Part shown: positions 43,831-54,608 of the stretch, piece by piece
Layout: every line of letters begins with the position of its first letter
Position numbering within the stretch: position 1 is the stretch's first letter
DNA from: Xestospongia bergquistia
Taxonomy: Eukaryota; Porifera; Demospongiae; Haplosclerida; Petrosiidae
Assembly: GCA_963965975.1 (NCBI GenBank)
Contig: OZ014414.1
Coordinates: forward strand, 744,001 to 808,000
DNA length: 64,000 bases
Direction of reading: 5' to 3'
Translations under genes and position numbers: made by a program
Notes under the pieces: generated by a model
Databases searched by the model: none
The model's input: the letters and a program-made list of their open reading frames with translations, nothing else
What the model was told of the DNA's origin: nothing

Positions 43831-45078
43831 CTACTGGTGTAGCTTCATCAGGATATCTTCACTGGTACACAATCTTAGTTCAATATCATCAGTACTTGAT
43901 TGATTAAGGGACTTGACAAACCATGGCATGTTAGGAGATGTACAGCATGGAGTCTCTAAGTAGTCACATTGTTTGCCATCCCAAAGCAGATCATCATAGT
44001 GGAATGTATAAGACTCAAACACAGGAGAGCCAGACTCACAATAGTAGTCATCGCCAACATATTGTAGTGTAGTCTCTGTACTGCCATCGTTACAAGGACA
44101 AGCTTCTTGAGTTTGACCAGTTTCTCTTTGCCCTGCTATATATGTCCAAATATGATGACGAGGGTTACTACCACGAGTAATAGACACACCATCAATATAT
44201 GCCCCTTCAAGTGAAGGAGATCCACCATTGTTATCATAAATACCATCAACATTCCCAAGCTGGTACCCTCTTACTTGTCCACATACTTGAGAATAGTTGA
44301 GACCAATTGTAGAAAAAATGGTGAAATTACAGCCATTGTTTGAAGGATGAGGTCGATCACAAAGTGGATAACTAATATTTGGAAAAAAATAACTGTTTAG
44401 ACCACTTGGACAAGTAGCACCAGGTTCACTCATATTGATGTAACCCACTCTCATCCAACCTCCTTCATCATCACAGGTACTACCCTCCATATTACAATAA
44501 ACTGATATAAGAGAACCATTAGGAGATTGTATTGCATAATAACCTGATGGAGCAGAACTATTTTTTTGTAAAATATGAGAACAATTGTATCCATCAATAT
44601 AGTCCTCAATATTACAGTACATAAAAATAAGAGAGTGCTGAGAAAAACGTATTTTATAATAACCTGATGGAGCAGCATTGTTTTCTTGAAACACCTGAGA
44701 ACAGCTATCACCATCAATATAATTCTCTACATTACAGTAGACAAGGACTTGAGAGCCATTACTAGTTTGCATAGAGAAATATCCTGATTGTATTGGAGTT
44801 GAACTGTTTGCTTCAAAGACTTCAAAACAATTTAAAATGGTAGGAAACTTTTGACAAGAGGTAGGAAGAGTTTTTGGACAGAGAATAAATAGCAGGAAAT
44901 TATTAGTCTCTTTTAACTTAATTGTCTTTCCATTGTTGTCAGAATTACAAAAATATTGTTCATAGGGTGAGGGAGGACGTTGAGTTAGTTCATTAGTACA
45001 GTCAGCCATACAAATTGAAGAGGCATAACTGACATTGAGCAGTACAGAGAAGCAAAAGAATTGAGTAATAATCTTCAT
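43831..45078 (-). CDS. Secreted half-fibrinogen module protein (class D, C3 type)
   Basis: 415 residues from ATG 45078. The signal peptide is MKIITQFFCFSVLLNVSYASS. A class D N-domain follows, with YFCNSDNN where the relatives have YCCNSNNN, then three modules (NC.EVFEANSS, YIDGDSCSQVFQENN, YIDGYNCSHILQKNSS) and a C3 C-terminal domain. The front half matches the class D gene at 46,026 and the back half matches the class A/C3 gene at 2,022, so it is a mosaic. A 1-bp deletion shared with 2,022-3,171 gives the short tail EDILMKLHQ. All motifs up to DIELRLC are present. Probably functional with an altered tail. Confidence 0.8.
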   Translation of the reverse strand: MKIITQFFCFSVLLNVSYASSICMADCTNELTQRPPSPYEQYFCNSDNNGKTIKLKETNNFLLFILCPKTLPTSCQKFPTILNCFEVFEANSSTPIQSGYFSMQTSNGSQVLVYCNVENYIDGDSCSQVFQENNAAPSGYYKIRFSQHSLIFMYCNIEDYIDGYNCSHILQKNSSAPSGYYAIQSPNGSLISVYCNMEGSTCDDEGGWMRVGYINMSEPGATCPSGLNSYFFPNISYPLCDRPHPSNNGCNFTIFSTIGLNYSQVCGQVRGYQLGNVDGIYDNNGGSPSLEGAYIDGVSITRGSNPRHHIWTYIAGQRETGQTQEACPCNDGSTETTLQYVGDDYYCESGSPVFESYTFHYDDLLWDGKQCDYLETPCCTSPNMPWFVKSLNQSSTDDIELRLCTSEDILMKLHQ

Positions 45079-46025
45079 TATTCCAAGTAGTTCAAAAATT
45101 GAATTTTAAAAAGCTTACTCTAATGTACATTGTTTTATTATCTATATTTTGTCCATTAAGATGTTTTGTTATTGAGATTATTGAGAATGTAAATGATGTC
45201 AATATTTTGACTAGTTTGAATGACACAAGATATGGACTATTACTCTCTTGGGATATGTCCTCCAGTCTTGAATGATTAGTTATTAATGTTTCCTGATTTT
45301 AAAAATTCCTAACAATTATAAAACAAAGCAATTCCCCAAAATTATTCACATCATATCTACAATAATAGCAACTAAACTGTTGACAGATAGTTATATATTA
45401 GAATGATACTGTTTTAGAGCAATACTTTGACATCATTTACGTGATAATCAACTACTTTGACAAGATGATGACATTGACTTAACAAATATTGTATATATAG
45501 TGATTAAGAATAATATGTTTTTCAGAAATAGGATTATGAAGACAAACAAGCTGCAGGTAGATGACATCTTCAGAACATCCAAACCATGATTGATTTTAAA
45601 ACAACTATAATAGTGTAGTATTTCAAAACAATCTTATAAAGTTATAGAAGAACAAAAAGACAATGACAATGTATTATCTCTTACTTAAATGTACAATAGA
45701 GTTGATGTAATCCTGTCCATATATCAAAAACATTGACATCAAACAAATTACAATTGATAAGTGTGATCACGAACAAATAACAACTATATTGCATGAATTA
45801 ATAGATACCATGTATAAAAAATATCAGTATATCAGCACACCTTCACTGTCCATCCATAGAGTAAATATCATTTAATATTATAGTAGGATAAGGTAAATTG
45901 TATTACAAATTAGTTATTCTGACAAAGTTATCTATATATGTGAATACAGCATAAGGAACACATGACAAAATAAAAGTATATTGTATTTATTACAATCACT
46001 AAAAAGGACAGTACATTATTGTATA
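45079..46025. repeat. Class D 5' flank and 3' flank of next gene
   Basis: 45,079-45,600 is a diverged copy of the class D upstream region (47,325-47,870; inverse of 25,880-26,420). 45,600-45,830 matches 55,340-55,560 and, inverted, 21,413-21,620. 45,850-46,025 is the C1-type 3' flank. No gene seen. Confidence 0.6.
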
Positions 46026-47324
46026 TTAGTGAATGTACAGTTCTATAATATCTAATGGTATTCGTTCATTATTGGTACCTTCATCTGCCATTACCCTCAA
46101 CTCGATATCTTCAGTAGTAGTCTCATTGAGTGTCTTTATAAACCATGGCATCTTGGAGTTAGTACAACATGGTCCTTCTAATCCTACACATTGTTGTCCA
46201 TCCCATAATAGATCATTAGCATACAGGACACTGTTCGGATGTCCACTAGCTATTGCTGATTCACAGTAATAATCACTGCCAACAAAACTTGGTACTGTTG
46301 TTTCTGCATTACCAGTATTACATGGACAATTATGTTGATTAACACTAGTATCATGAGCGACATTACCCACTCCTAATGTCCATACGTGTTTACGAGGATT
46401 ATTGTCATATGTAATAGATACACCATCAACATAAATATTATCAATATTTGGATTATAAAGATATCCACCCCCTAAGTTTGGTGGAAAACCATCAGGTGAC
46501 GCATACTGATATCCTATCACTCGTCCACATACTTTGTTAAAAATAACTCCATATGTGTAGAAGAATACTGAAGCTGAACTACCAGATGATGAGACTGGTC
46601 GACTACATAGACCATGATCAATGTTATTATACTGATGTAATGTTAGTCCAGGAGGGCAAGTGGCACCAAGTTCACTCATATTGATGTAACCCACTTTCAT
46701 CCAACCTCCTTTACCATCACAATTACTACCCTCCATATCACAATAAACTGATATAAGAGAACCATTAGGAGATTGTATTGCATAATAACCTGATGGAGCA
46801 GAACTATTTTTTTGGAGAATATGAAAACAATTGTATCCATCAATATAGTCCTCAATATTACAGTACATAAAAATAAGAGCATGCTGAGAAAAACGTATTT
46901 TATAATAACCTGATGGAGCAGCATTGTTTTCTTGAAACACTTGAGAACAGCTATCACCATCAATATAATCCTCTACATTACAGTAGATGAGGACTTGAGA
47001 GCCATTACTAGTTTGCATAGAGAAATATCCTGATTGTATTGGAGTTGAACTGTTTGCTTCAAAGACCACAGAACAATTTAAAATTGTAGGAAACTTTTGA
47101 CAAGAGGTAGGAAGAGTTTTTGGACAGAGAATGAATATCAGGAAATTATTATTCTCTTTTAACTTGATTGTCTTTCCATTGTTGTTAGAATTACAGCAAT
47201 ATTGTTCATAGAGTGAGGGAGGATGTGTAGTTAATAAACTAGTACAGTCAGTCATACAAATTGAAGAGGCATAACTGACACTAAGCAGTACAGAGAACCA
47301 AAAGAATCGAGTAATAATCTTCAT
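46026..47324 (-). CDS. Secreted half-fibrinogen module protein (class D, C1 type)
   Basis: 432 residues from ATG 47324 (MKIITRFFWFSVLLSVSYASS signal peptide); the upstream TTG is not needed. It has the class D N-domain (ICMTDCTSLLTTHPPSLYEQYCCNSNNNGKTIKL), three half-fibrinogen modules separated by YIDGD/YIDGY linkers, and a C1 domain with loop NVAHDTSVNQHN and ESAIASG. It ends RIPLDIIELYIH. This intact copy shows what the broken plus-strand gene at 26,433 once encoded. Confidence 0.87.
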   Translation of the reverse strand: MKIITRFFWFSVLLSVSYASSICMTDCTSLLTTHPPSLYEQYCCNSNNNGKTIKLKENNNFLIFILCPKTLPTSCQKFPTILNCSVVFEANSSTPIQSGYFSMQTSNGSQVLIYCNVEDYIDGDSCSQVFQENNAAPSGYYKIRFSQHALIFMYCNIEDYIDGYNCFHILQKNSSAPSGYYAIQSPNGSLISVYCDMEGSNCDGKGGWMKVGYINMSELGATCPPGLTLHQYNNIDHGLCSRPVSSSGSSASVFFYTYGVIFNKVCGRVIGYQYASPDGFPPNLGGGYLYNPNIDNIYVDGVSITYDNNPRKHVWTLGVGNVAHDTSVNQHNCPCNTGNAETTVPSFVGSDYYCESAIASGHPNSVLYANDLLWDGQQCVGLEGPCCTNSKMPWFIKTLNETTTEDIELRVMADEGTNNERIPLDIIELYIH

Positions 47325-47999
47325 TATTCCAAACAATTAAAAAATTGAATTTTTAAAAGCTTACTCTAATGTACATTGTTACATATATATTTTTACATTG
47401 TCTATTAAAATGTTTTGTTATTGGGATTATTGAGAATGTAAACGATGTCAATAATTTGAATAGTTAGAATGACACAAAATATGGACTATTACTCTCTTAG
47501 GACATGTTCTCCATTTTTGAATGATTATTTATTAACATTTCCTGATTAGAACAGTTTTAAAATTCCTAACAATTATAAAACAAACAATTCCCAAAAATTA
47601 TTCAGATTATATCTACAATAACAGCAACTTTTAATTGTAAAGTGACAACAGATAGTCATATATTAGAATAATACTGTTTTAGAGCAATACTTTGACATCA
47701 TTTACATGACAATCAACTACTTTGACAAAATGATGACATTGACTTAACAAATATTGTAAATATAGTGATTAAGACAATATGTTTTTCAGAAATAGGATTA
47801 TGAAGACAAACAAGCTGCAGGTAGATGACATCTCAGAACATCCAAACCATGATGAGTGTTGATTCATGCACAAGGCCTCCAGTATACTATTCTATGACAG
47901 ATATAGTGACATTATTCATAGGATACTGTTATCAATAACAATACGAAATACTCATTACAGATTTTAGCAATGTATAATTCATGTATTAATTACTGATAG
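47325..47999. repeat. Class D 5' flank, inverted copy
   Basis: Reverse match to about 25,801-26,430. No gene seen. Confidence 0.6.
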
Positions 48000-48275
48000 C
48001 CTCATTGATGTCCATTGTTCTCAACTCAATATCATTGCCTGCTATGTGTGGTTCTTCTTCCTCTAGGTGATCGTCTGCCACTTGAGTTTTTTCACTTTTA
48101 TATCATCATTTGTAGTCTTATAAACTGACTTGTCTACTTACTTTTTTGTAACTAACTTTACAAGTAGTGAAGAATACTGAAACTTGACTATCAAATGATG
48201 ACACTAATCAACTACATTGACTATAGCCAATCTTCTTATACTGTTTCATTGTTAGTCCAGGAAATCCATTATTTC
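48000..48275 (-). pseudogene. Decayed C1-type relic
   Basis: On the minus strand GLTMKQYKKIGYSQC is followed by a stop, then SQVSVFFTTCKVSYKK; further on NDIELRTMDI. Same relic as 25,495-25,800 and 34,555-34,675. Confidence 0.6.
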
Positions 48276-48515
48276 CTGAATTTACTTGATCACTTTTTGT
48301 TTGAATTTAATTCTCTAATGTATAGCACACCTTCACTGTCCATCCATAGAGTAAATATCATTTAATATTATATTAGGATAAGGTATATTGTATTACAAAT
48401 TAGTTTTTCTGACAAAGTTATCTATATATGTGAATACAGCATAAGGAACACATGACAATATAAAAGTATATTGTATTTATTACAATCACTAAAAAGGACA
48501 GTACATTATTGTATA

Positions 48516-49763
48516 TTAGCGAATGTAGAGTTCTATAATATCTAATGGTATGTCTTCATTACTGGTACCTTCATCTGCCATTACCCTCAATTCAATATCT
48601 TCAGTAGTACTCTCATTGAGTGTCTTTATAAACCATGGCATCTTGGAGTTAGTACAACATGGTCCTTCTAATCCTCCACATTGTTGTCCATCCCATAATG
48701 GGTCATTAGCATACAGGACACTGTTCGGATATCCACTAGCTATTCCTGATTCACAGTAATAATCACTGCCAACAAAACTTGGTACAGTTGTTTCTGTATT
48801 ATTAATATTACATGGACAAGAAAGTGAATAGACGATAGCATTGTCAGCAACCCAACCCACTCCTAATGTCCATACATGTTTACGAGGATTATTGTCATGT
48901 GTAATAGATACACCATCAACATAAATATTATCAACATTTGGATTATAAAGATATCCACCCCCTAAGTTTGGTGGAAAAGCATCAGTTGACCCATACTGAT
49001 ATCCTATCACTCGTCCACATACTTTGTTATAAATAACTTCATACGTGGAGAAGAATACTGAAGCTGAACTACCAGATGATGAGACTGGTCGACTACATAG
49101 ACCATGATCAATGTTATTATACTGATATAATGTTAGTCCATGAGGGCAGGTAGCACCTGGTTCACTCATATTAATGTAACCCACTCTCATCCAACCTCCT
49201 TTACCATCACAATTACTACCCTCCATATCACAGTAGACAGATATAAGAGAGCCATTAGGTGCTTGTATTGTGTAATAACCTGATGGAGCAAAACTGTTTA
49301 CATGGAGAATTTGAGAACAATTAACAAAAGAAAGGTCACAGTACACAGATATTAAAGAACCATTTGTGGCTCTTATCATGTAGTACCCAGATGGAGCTGA
49401 ACTGTTTTCTTTAAAGACATGATAACAGTTGGAAAATGCAGAGTTAAAAATGTTTATGAACTGTGAGATCTCTTCTAACTGGTCTAGTAGTTCACTGTTA
49501 GGATTAAAGTTATTATGACACTTATCAGAAATCTCAGAACTCTTGTGTGGTGGAGAGAATTTAATATCATTGTTCACATACGCCTTTTCAATACCATCAT
49601 TAAAAGGTAACAATTTTAAGACTCCACTCAGTGAACTGTGAAGATCGTGACCACATTTAAATGATGAAGGATAGACATCAACTAATTGTGTATAAGTTGT
49701 ATTATCTGCCAGAACAATATCAAATCCTGAAAGAAATAGAGTTATAATGAGAAAATACATCAT
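48516..49763 (-). CDS. Secreted half-fibrinogen module protein (class C, C1 type)
   Basis: 415 residues from ATG 49763. The signal peptide is MMYFLIITLFLSGFDIVLA. The class C N-domain has KCGHDLHSSLSGVLKLLP, KCHNNFNPNSELLDQLEEISQF and FNSAFSNC. There are two modules (CYHVFKENSSAPSG, NCSQILHVNSFAPSG) and a C1 domain with loop WVADNAIVYSLS, identical to the class A gene at 647. It ends DIIELYIR. It is the intact inverted partner of the broken gene at 33,066. Loop sharing with an unrelated N-class suggests recombination or gene conversion. Confidence 0.87.
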   Translation of the reverse strand: MMYFLIITLFLSGFDIVLADNTTYTQLVDVYPSSFKCGHDLHSSLSGVLKLLPFNDGIEKAYVNNDIKFSPPHKSSEISDKCHNNFNPNSELLDQLEEISQFINIFNSAFSNCYHVFKENSSAPSGYYMIRATNGSLISVYCDLSFVNCSQILHVNSFAPSGYYTIQAPNGSLISVYCDMEGSNCDGKGGWMRVGYINMSEPGATCPHGLTLYQYNNIDHGLCSRPVSSSGSSASVFFSTYEVIYNKVCGRVIGYQYGSTDAFPPNLGGGYLYNPNVDNIYVDGVSITHDNNPRKHVWTLGVGWVADNAIVYSLSCPCNINNTETTVPSFVGSDYYCESGIASGYPNSVLYANDPLWDGQQCGGLEGPCCTNSKMPWFIKTLNESTTEDIELRVMADEGTSNEDIPLDIIELYIR

Positions 49764-50689
49764 TTGCAGATACAAAAAAATTATATACTAACTGAAAATG
49801 CTGTAAGGAAATTTAATCACAGATATTTATATCACTTTAAAAACTGATTGGTTTATTTAACCATATATAGTTTAATGGCTATACAATTTGTAGGTATCAA
49901 AATTATTTCATTCAAAAAAGAAAACATAACACTGTTTTGATTGTTAATGTACTAATGGAGATTGATTGTTTTTGTAGCTAATGGCTTGAACTAATTATGA
50001 TTTACAATCTTAGACAAAATATAAGATGCTAATTGGACCAGAGCTGTTACTATGGATTCATGTATGATGTTCATGAATAGGTTAAAATAATCCATTTGTT
50101 TTAAGAGTAATATAATATAAATTACCATTATATTAATCTTAACAAAGGTTGGAAATTATTATTGATTGCATACAAATAAAGGCTGATTTATTAAATTACA
50201 TATTTATCTAAACTTTCAGACAATCTTGTCTATAAAGAACTTGATACTTGAATATGTAGTGGTATATATCTTAAACTTTAATTTTTTCATGAGACAATAA
50301 ATAATGGATTTATGAAACATACAATATGTTTATATATATAGTTTTAAAATCAACAATTGTAAAATTAATCCTGTTTGTGGGATGGGGCCAACCCTCAAGG
50401 CCTATGTTTTAAGCTAAGCTTTTGAGGAATAGCTTACATGAAACATTCATCAAGAAAGTGGTTAGTGATTGTGATTACTAGAATAACTGATGATATCTAT
50501 ACAAAATACCTGTATATACACATAATCATAGACCATGTTTATTATAATGCATAGCATGTGGTGATGTTTAAGCACTTTTGTAAGTGTTCTTATTTAGAGA
50601 CGAAGAAATGATGAAGTTTCTTCTTTCTGTTTTGTTGTTGTTTGCATGGATTATCAGGCAGATAATACAGTATTGCCTATTGATGGAGT
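49764..50689. repeat. Class C 5' flank, inverted copy, and downstream DNA
   Basis: 49,764-50,380 is the reverse of 32,460-33,065. 50,590-50,690 is the reverse of 6,225-6,300. No gene seen. Confidence 0.6.
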
Positions 50690-50768
50690 TATATTATATT
50701 ATATTATATATTATATTATATTATATTATATTATATTATATTATATTATATTATATATTATATATACT
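50690..50768. repeat. ATATT pentanucleotide microsatellite
   Basis: About 13 units of ATTAT with occasional extra AT. It abuts the end of the next gene fragment, so the translated tail there is repeat-derived. Confidence 0.9.
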
Positions 50769-51490
50769 AATTTTATCAATATAAGTGCCACTATCTAATA
50801 GTATGTCTTCATTATTAGTATCTTCATCTGCCATTACCCTCAATTCAATATCTTCTTTTGTATTCTCATTGAGTGTCTTTATAAACCATAGCATCTTGGA
50901 GTTAGTACAACATGCTCCTTCTAATCCTCCACATTGTTGTCCATCCCATAATGGATCATTAGCATACAGGATATGTCTCCACAAATTACCAGCTTCTCCT
51001 GGCTCACAATAGTAATCATTGCCAGCGAAACTTGGTACTGTTGTTCCTGTACTACCAGTATTACATGGACAACAATATTCATCAGCAAGATGACCTAATA
51101 CACCCACTCATAATGTCCATACATGTTTACGAGGATTATTGTCATATGCAATAGATACACCATCAACATAAATATTATCAATATTTGGATTAATAAGATA
51201 TCCACCCCCTAAGTCTGGTGGAAAACCATCAGGTGACCCATACTAATATATTATCACTCGTCCACATACTTTGTTATAAATAACTCCATATGTGGAGAAG
51301 AATACTGAAGCTGAACTACCAGATGATGAGACTGGTCGACTACATAGACCATGATCAATGTTATTATACTGATGTAATGCTAGTTCAGGAGGACAGGTAG
51401 CAGCAGCAGGTTCACTCATTTTGAGATAGCCCACTCTCGTCCAGCCTCCTTTACCATCACAGTTACAACCCTCCATATCACAAAGTCAAT
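50755..51490 (-). pseudogene. 5'-truncated C1 fragment, third copy
   Basis: Starts with the same six-base insertion before CDMEG as the plus-strand copies and has GGWTRVGY. It stops at VIIY (about 51,243) and again at the TGA in ACATTATGAGTG (about 51,105). It keeps the DYYCEPGEAGNLW segment that both plus-strand copies lack through a 10-bp deletion, so it branched off before that loss. Confidence 0.85.
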
Positions 51491-52002
51491 AGACTGATAT
51501 ATACTGATGATCAAAACTGCTATTATAATTATTTGCTCAAAGCCACAAATGAACGAGAATGAAAGGGGAGCAATATTACAGTCTTTGTATTGACCCTCTG
51601 TCTTTACAAAGACTTTCAGTAATACATAAACATATCAGCAGGTGTAAAAAATATATTGTTAATATACTAAAGACAACAAAACAAAACAAAAACAAAAGAA
51701 AGCAAGCAAACAAAACTTGGAATAGATTAACCCACTTGACCACACCTATTGTTTATCAGCAGTACTATATAATAGTAACATAATAATAGTAATATTTAAA
51801 CATCTATGTTTATAAAGTCAAAATTTTTCAGTCACAAAAAAAGATATTTCATTACAAATTGTATGAACATGTAGTAAAGTTAAATGGTTTCAGGTTTTAT
51901 AAGATGACTGCCAGTTAATACAGTTTTAACAAATAATGTCTATATTAAGTATCAAGTGTATACAAACTAGTACATACTCTATTAAAGGAAAAAGTAAAGC
52001 AA
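51491..52002. repeat. Intergenic block, third copy (inverted)
   Basis: Reverse of 4,966-5,464. No gene supported; a 74-codon plus-strand frame in it (51,559-51,783) is low-complexity. Confidence 0.65.
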
Positions 52003-53052
52003 TTATCGTATGTAAAGCTCAATAATATCTAAGGGAGTATCTTCATCAGGATAAACTTGATTCCCACATACCCTTAGTTCTATATCTTCAGTGGTAATCT
52101 CTGAAAGTGTCTTTATAAACCATGGCATCTTAGGGTTAGTACAACATGGACCTTCATTTCCATCACATTGTTGTCCATCCCATAATGAGTCATTGACATA
52201 TAAGACATGTTGCCATCTTTGTGTATTTCCACTTATATAAGGAGGAATGCCTGATTCACAATAATAGTCATATCCAATAAAGTTTGGTTTCAATCCAGGT
52301 GCTACAGTATTATTACTATTACATGGACAGCAATAATCTGGGAAGGGCACATTATCAGAAGTTAAACCACCTGCATATGTCCAAATATGTTTACGTGGAC
52401 TACTACCATATGTAATAGAAATACCATCAACATAACAGGAGTCAATGTTATTGCCAATAAATGCGTCAGGAGATCGATACTGGTACCCTCTTAGTTGACC
52501 ACACACCTTAATGTAACTGATTCCTTGAGTAGAGAAGAATGTATAACTAAAGTTACCAGAGTTAGGAAGACCACACACATCATGATCAATGTTATTATAT
52601 TGTTGTTGTGTCAAACCAGGAGGACAAGTAGCACCAGATTCACTCATGTTGATGTAGCCCACTCTCATCCAACCTCCTTTACCATCACAGTTACTACCCT
52701 CCATATCACAGTAAACAGATATTAAGGAACCATTAGGAGCTTGTATTGTGTAGTACCCAGATATAGCAGATCTGTTATATTTGAAAATATCTGAACAATT
52801 AAGGAAAGTACGATACATTTCACAAGATATTGGTGAATTATCTGGACATAATATTATTTTTAAAACATTATTTTGTCTTATCTTGAAAGCCTTTCCAGTG
52901 TTATTGTCATTACAACAGTATTGTTCATAGAGTGAGGGAGGACGTTGAGTTAGTTCACTAGTACAGTCAGCCATACAAGTAGAGGAACAACAGACTGGTA
53001 TAATAAGTATTATGGTAGAGAGCAAAAGAAAAACAAAGCCTTCAGACTGCAT
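52003..53052 (-). CDS. Secreted single-module family protein (class A, C2 type)
   Basis: 349 residues from ATG 53052 (MQSEGFVFLLLSTIILIIPVCC signal peptide). The class A N-domain leads directly into a single half-fibrinogen module (NCSDIFKYNRSAISGYYTIQAPNG) and the CDMEG start of a C2 domain. It is the shortest architecture in the window and shows that repeats are dispensable. The loop is LTSDNVPFPDYC, with an insert NSNNTVAPGLKPN after CPC. It ends DTPLDIIELYIR. The 5' flank carries the inverted repeat and a full MITE as at 15,223. Confidence 0.87.
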   Translation of the reverse strand: MQSEGFVFLLLSTIILIIPVCCSSTCMADCTSELTQRPPSLYEQYCCNDNNTGKAFKIRQNNVLKIILCPDNSPISCEMYRTFLNCSDIFKYNRSAISGYYTIQAPNGSLISVYCDMEGSNCDGKGGWMRVGYINMSESGATCPPGLTQQQYNNIDHDVCGLPNSGNFSYTFFSTQGISYIKVCGQLRGYQYRSPDAFIGNNIDSCYVDGISITYGSSPRKHIWTYAGGLTSDNVPFPDYCCPCNSNNTVAPGLKPNFIGYDYYCESGIPPYISGNTQRWQHVLYVNDSLWDGQQCDGNEGPCCTNPKMPWFIKTLSEITTEDIELRVCGNQVYPDEDTPLDIIELYIR

Positions 53053-53181
53053 GGTTGATCCAACTGTAATACAAATAAAAAGTTTTGGGTCTTTGACTAA
53101 CAACTATAGCAAATGACTTTTATGTGAATCTTCTTTAATAAAAAAGTGCTGATCAATCTTATAACATAATGACTATACTAG

Positions 53182-53229
53182 TGGTCAATGACATGATTGT
53201 ATTGTATTATACTATGATGTCATTGATCA
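53182..53229 (-). promoter_or_regulatory. Promoter-proximal inverted repeat (copy 6)
   Basis: Arms TGGTCAATGACAT (53182-53194) and ATGTCATTGATCA (53217-53229) with one mismatch, about 130 bp upstream of the minus-strand ATG at 53052. Confidence 0.5.
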
Positions 53230-53255
53230 TGCTTCACTGATCCACTAATTATTGT

Positions 53256-53652
53256 GCTTAAAATAGCATTTCATCTTAACTGAAGTCTTTGTTGCCATAG
53301 TTTCATCAATACAATGTAAGCCCAATACAGATTTACCACAAAGCCAAAAATAGGCTACTTCAATTTAAATAAAAACAGTTAGTAATTAAAATTTAATTAT
53401 TGTAGTGTAATGTTCAATAATTGAAAATTGAGTAAGAAATAGATACTATTTCAACTGACGAATAACTTTGTATGTGCTCTTGACTTCCATTGAAGCTATG
53501 AGTAAAAAATATTATTTTTTTCTTCTAGGTGGCTTTGTAGATATCAAGTTAGAGTATTTTGAGTTTGTGGTAGCTTAGAATTGGTTTTACATCATATTGA
53601 AGAAACTATGGTAACAAAGAACATGGATGATATGACAAAATCCTTTTTAAGC
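53256..53652. mobile_element. GCTTAAAA foldback MITE, full-length copy (inverted)
   Basis: 397 bp, the reverse of 14,622-15,019. It starts GCTTAAAATAGCATTTCATC and ends ATCCTTTTTAAGC. It sits upstream of the class A gene in the same relative position, so it was copied with the gene rather than inserted twice. Confidence 0.7.
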
Positions 53653-54175
53653 TGCTTTTTTTCACTTAATATCAGATGTCAATCATGTACAGACAAATGT
53701 CTGAGTACACACATATCACATGTACCAATTACTGTAGTAAAATGACTATGTTAAGAATGTTTACTTAGTAACTTAGGAATAAAAGCAGCAGTATCATACA
53801 AAGTAAAAAGTGATGGGTAGAAAGTACCCAAACGTTTGGGTCAAAACACCTGCAACTCAAGTAACCCATGTCTTGGGTTAAAATAATCCAATGAAAATAA
53901 TAGTTAAAGCAACTGTCAAATGTATTGGTGATTATAACCCACACTTATAGTTAAAGTAACATCTGACATAAGTAGTTGATGTAACAATTGCTGTCACTTT
54001 AGCTTCATGCACTGTGGTTACTGTAACACTTAGTAGGTTTGATTCTAACATACATTGCAGTTATCATGACTAACAAAATAGGTTGTTATAACTAATATTG
54101 TTAATGTAAATCATTTGTGGTGACATGCTTCTTTTTTTGTTTCATCATGTAATGTACTTTATATTGATAGCCACA
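53653..54175. other. Non-coding DNA with a perfect palindrome
   Basis: 53,653-53,800 is the reverse of about 14,470-14,620. ACCCAAACGTTTGGGT at 53,826-53,841 is a perfect 16-bp palindrome, followed by TAACCCATG...TTGGGTTA. The next 330 bp are not seen elsewhere in the window. No gene supported. Confidence 0.45.
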
Positions 54176-54608
54176 CTGAAAAAAGCATGTTGTCATTTTA
54201 ACTAAGGTCTTCATTACTATACAGTTACATCAATATAATGTAAGCCCAATTCAAAGTTGCTACAAGGCCAATACTAGTGTAACTCAATAAGCATGAAGCC
54301 AACTAGTTACATCTACAACCACATTGGTTTTACTCCCACTTTGCTATAGTAGTAAATCATGGCTTCAATTGAAGCTATAAGCAGATACTAATTTAGTTAA
54401 GTTAAAATAGTATCTACCTCTTCCTCATAATGTCAGTTATTGGACATAAACTACAAAGAGTACTTTGGGTTTTAGTTGGCTTTTCACATATTAAGTTAGA
54501 CCAGTTTTTGGCTTTGTGGTAACTCAATATTGGGCTTACATCAACTTGATGAGATTCTGGTAACAAGGAAAAGGGTTGAAATGACAAAATATTATTTTAA
54601 GTGTATTG
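54176..54608. mobile_element. Diverged GCTTAAAA-family foldback element
   Basis: The left side has GCATGTTGTCATTTTAACTAAGGTCTTCATTAC and the right side GGTAACAAGG...ATGACAAAATATTATTTTAAG, with matching internal arms (AATGTAAGCCCAAT / ATTGGGCTTACAT). About 130 bp around CTTCAATTGAAGCTATAA (54,351-54,480) are repeated at 54,800-54,930. Confidence 0.55.
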
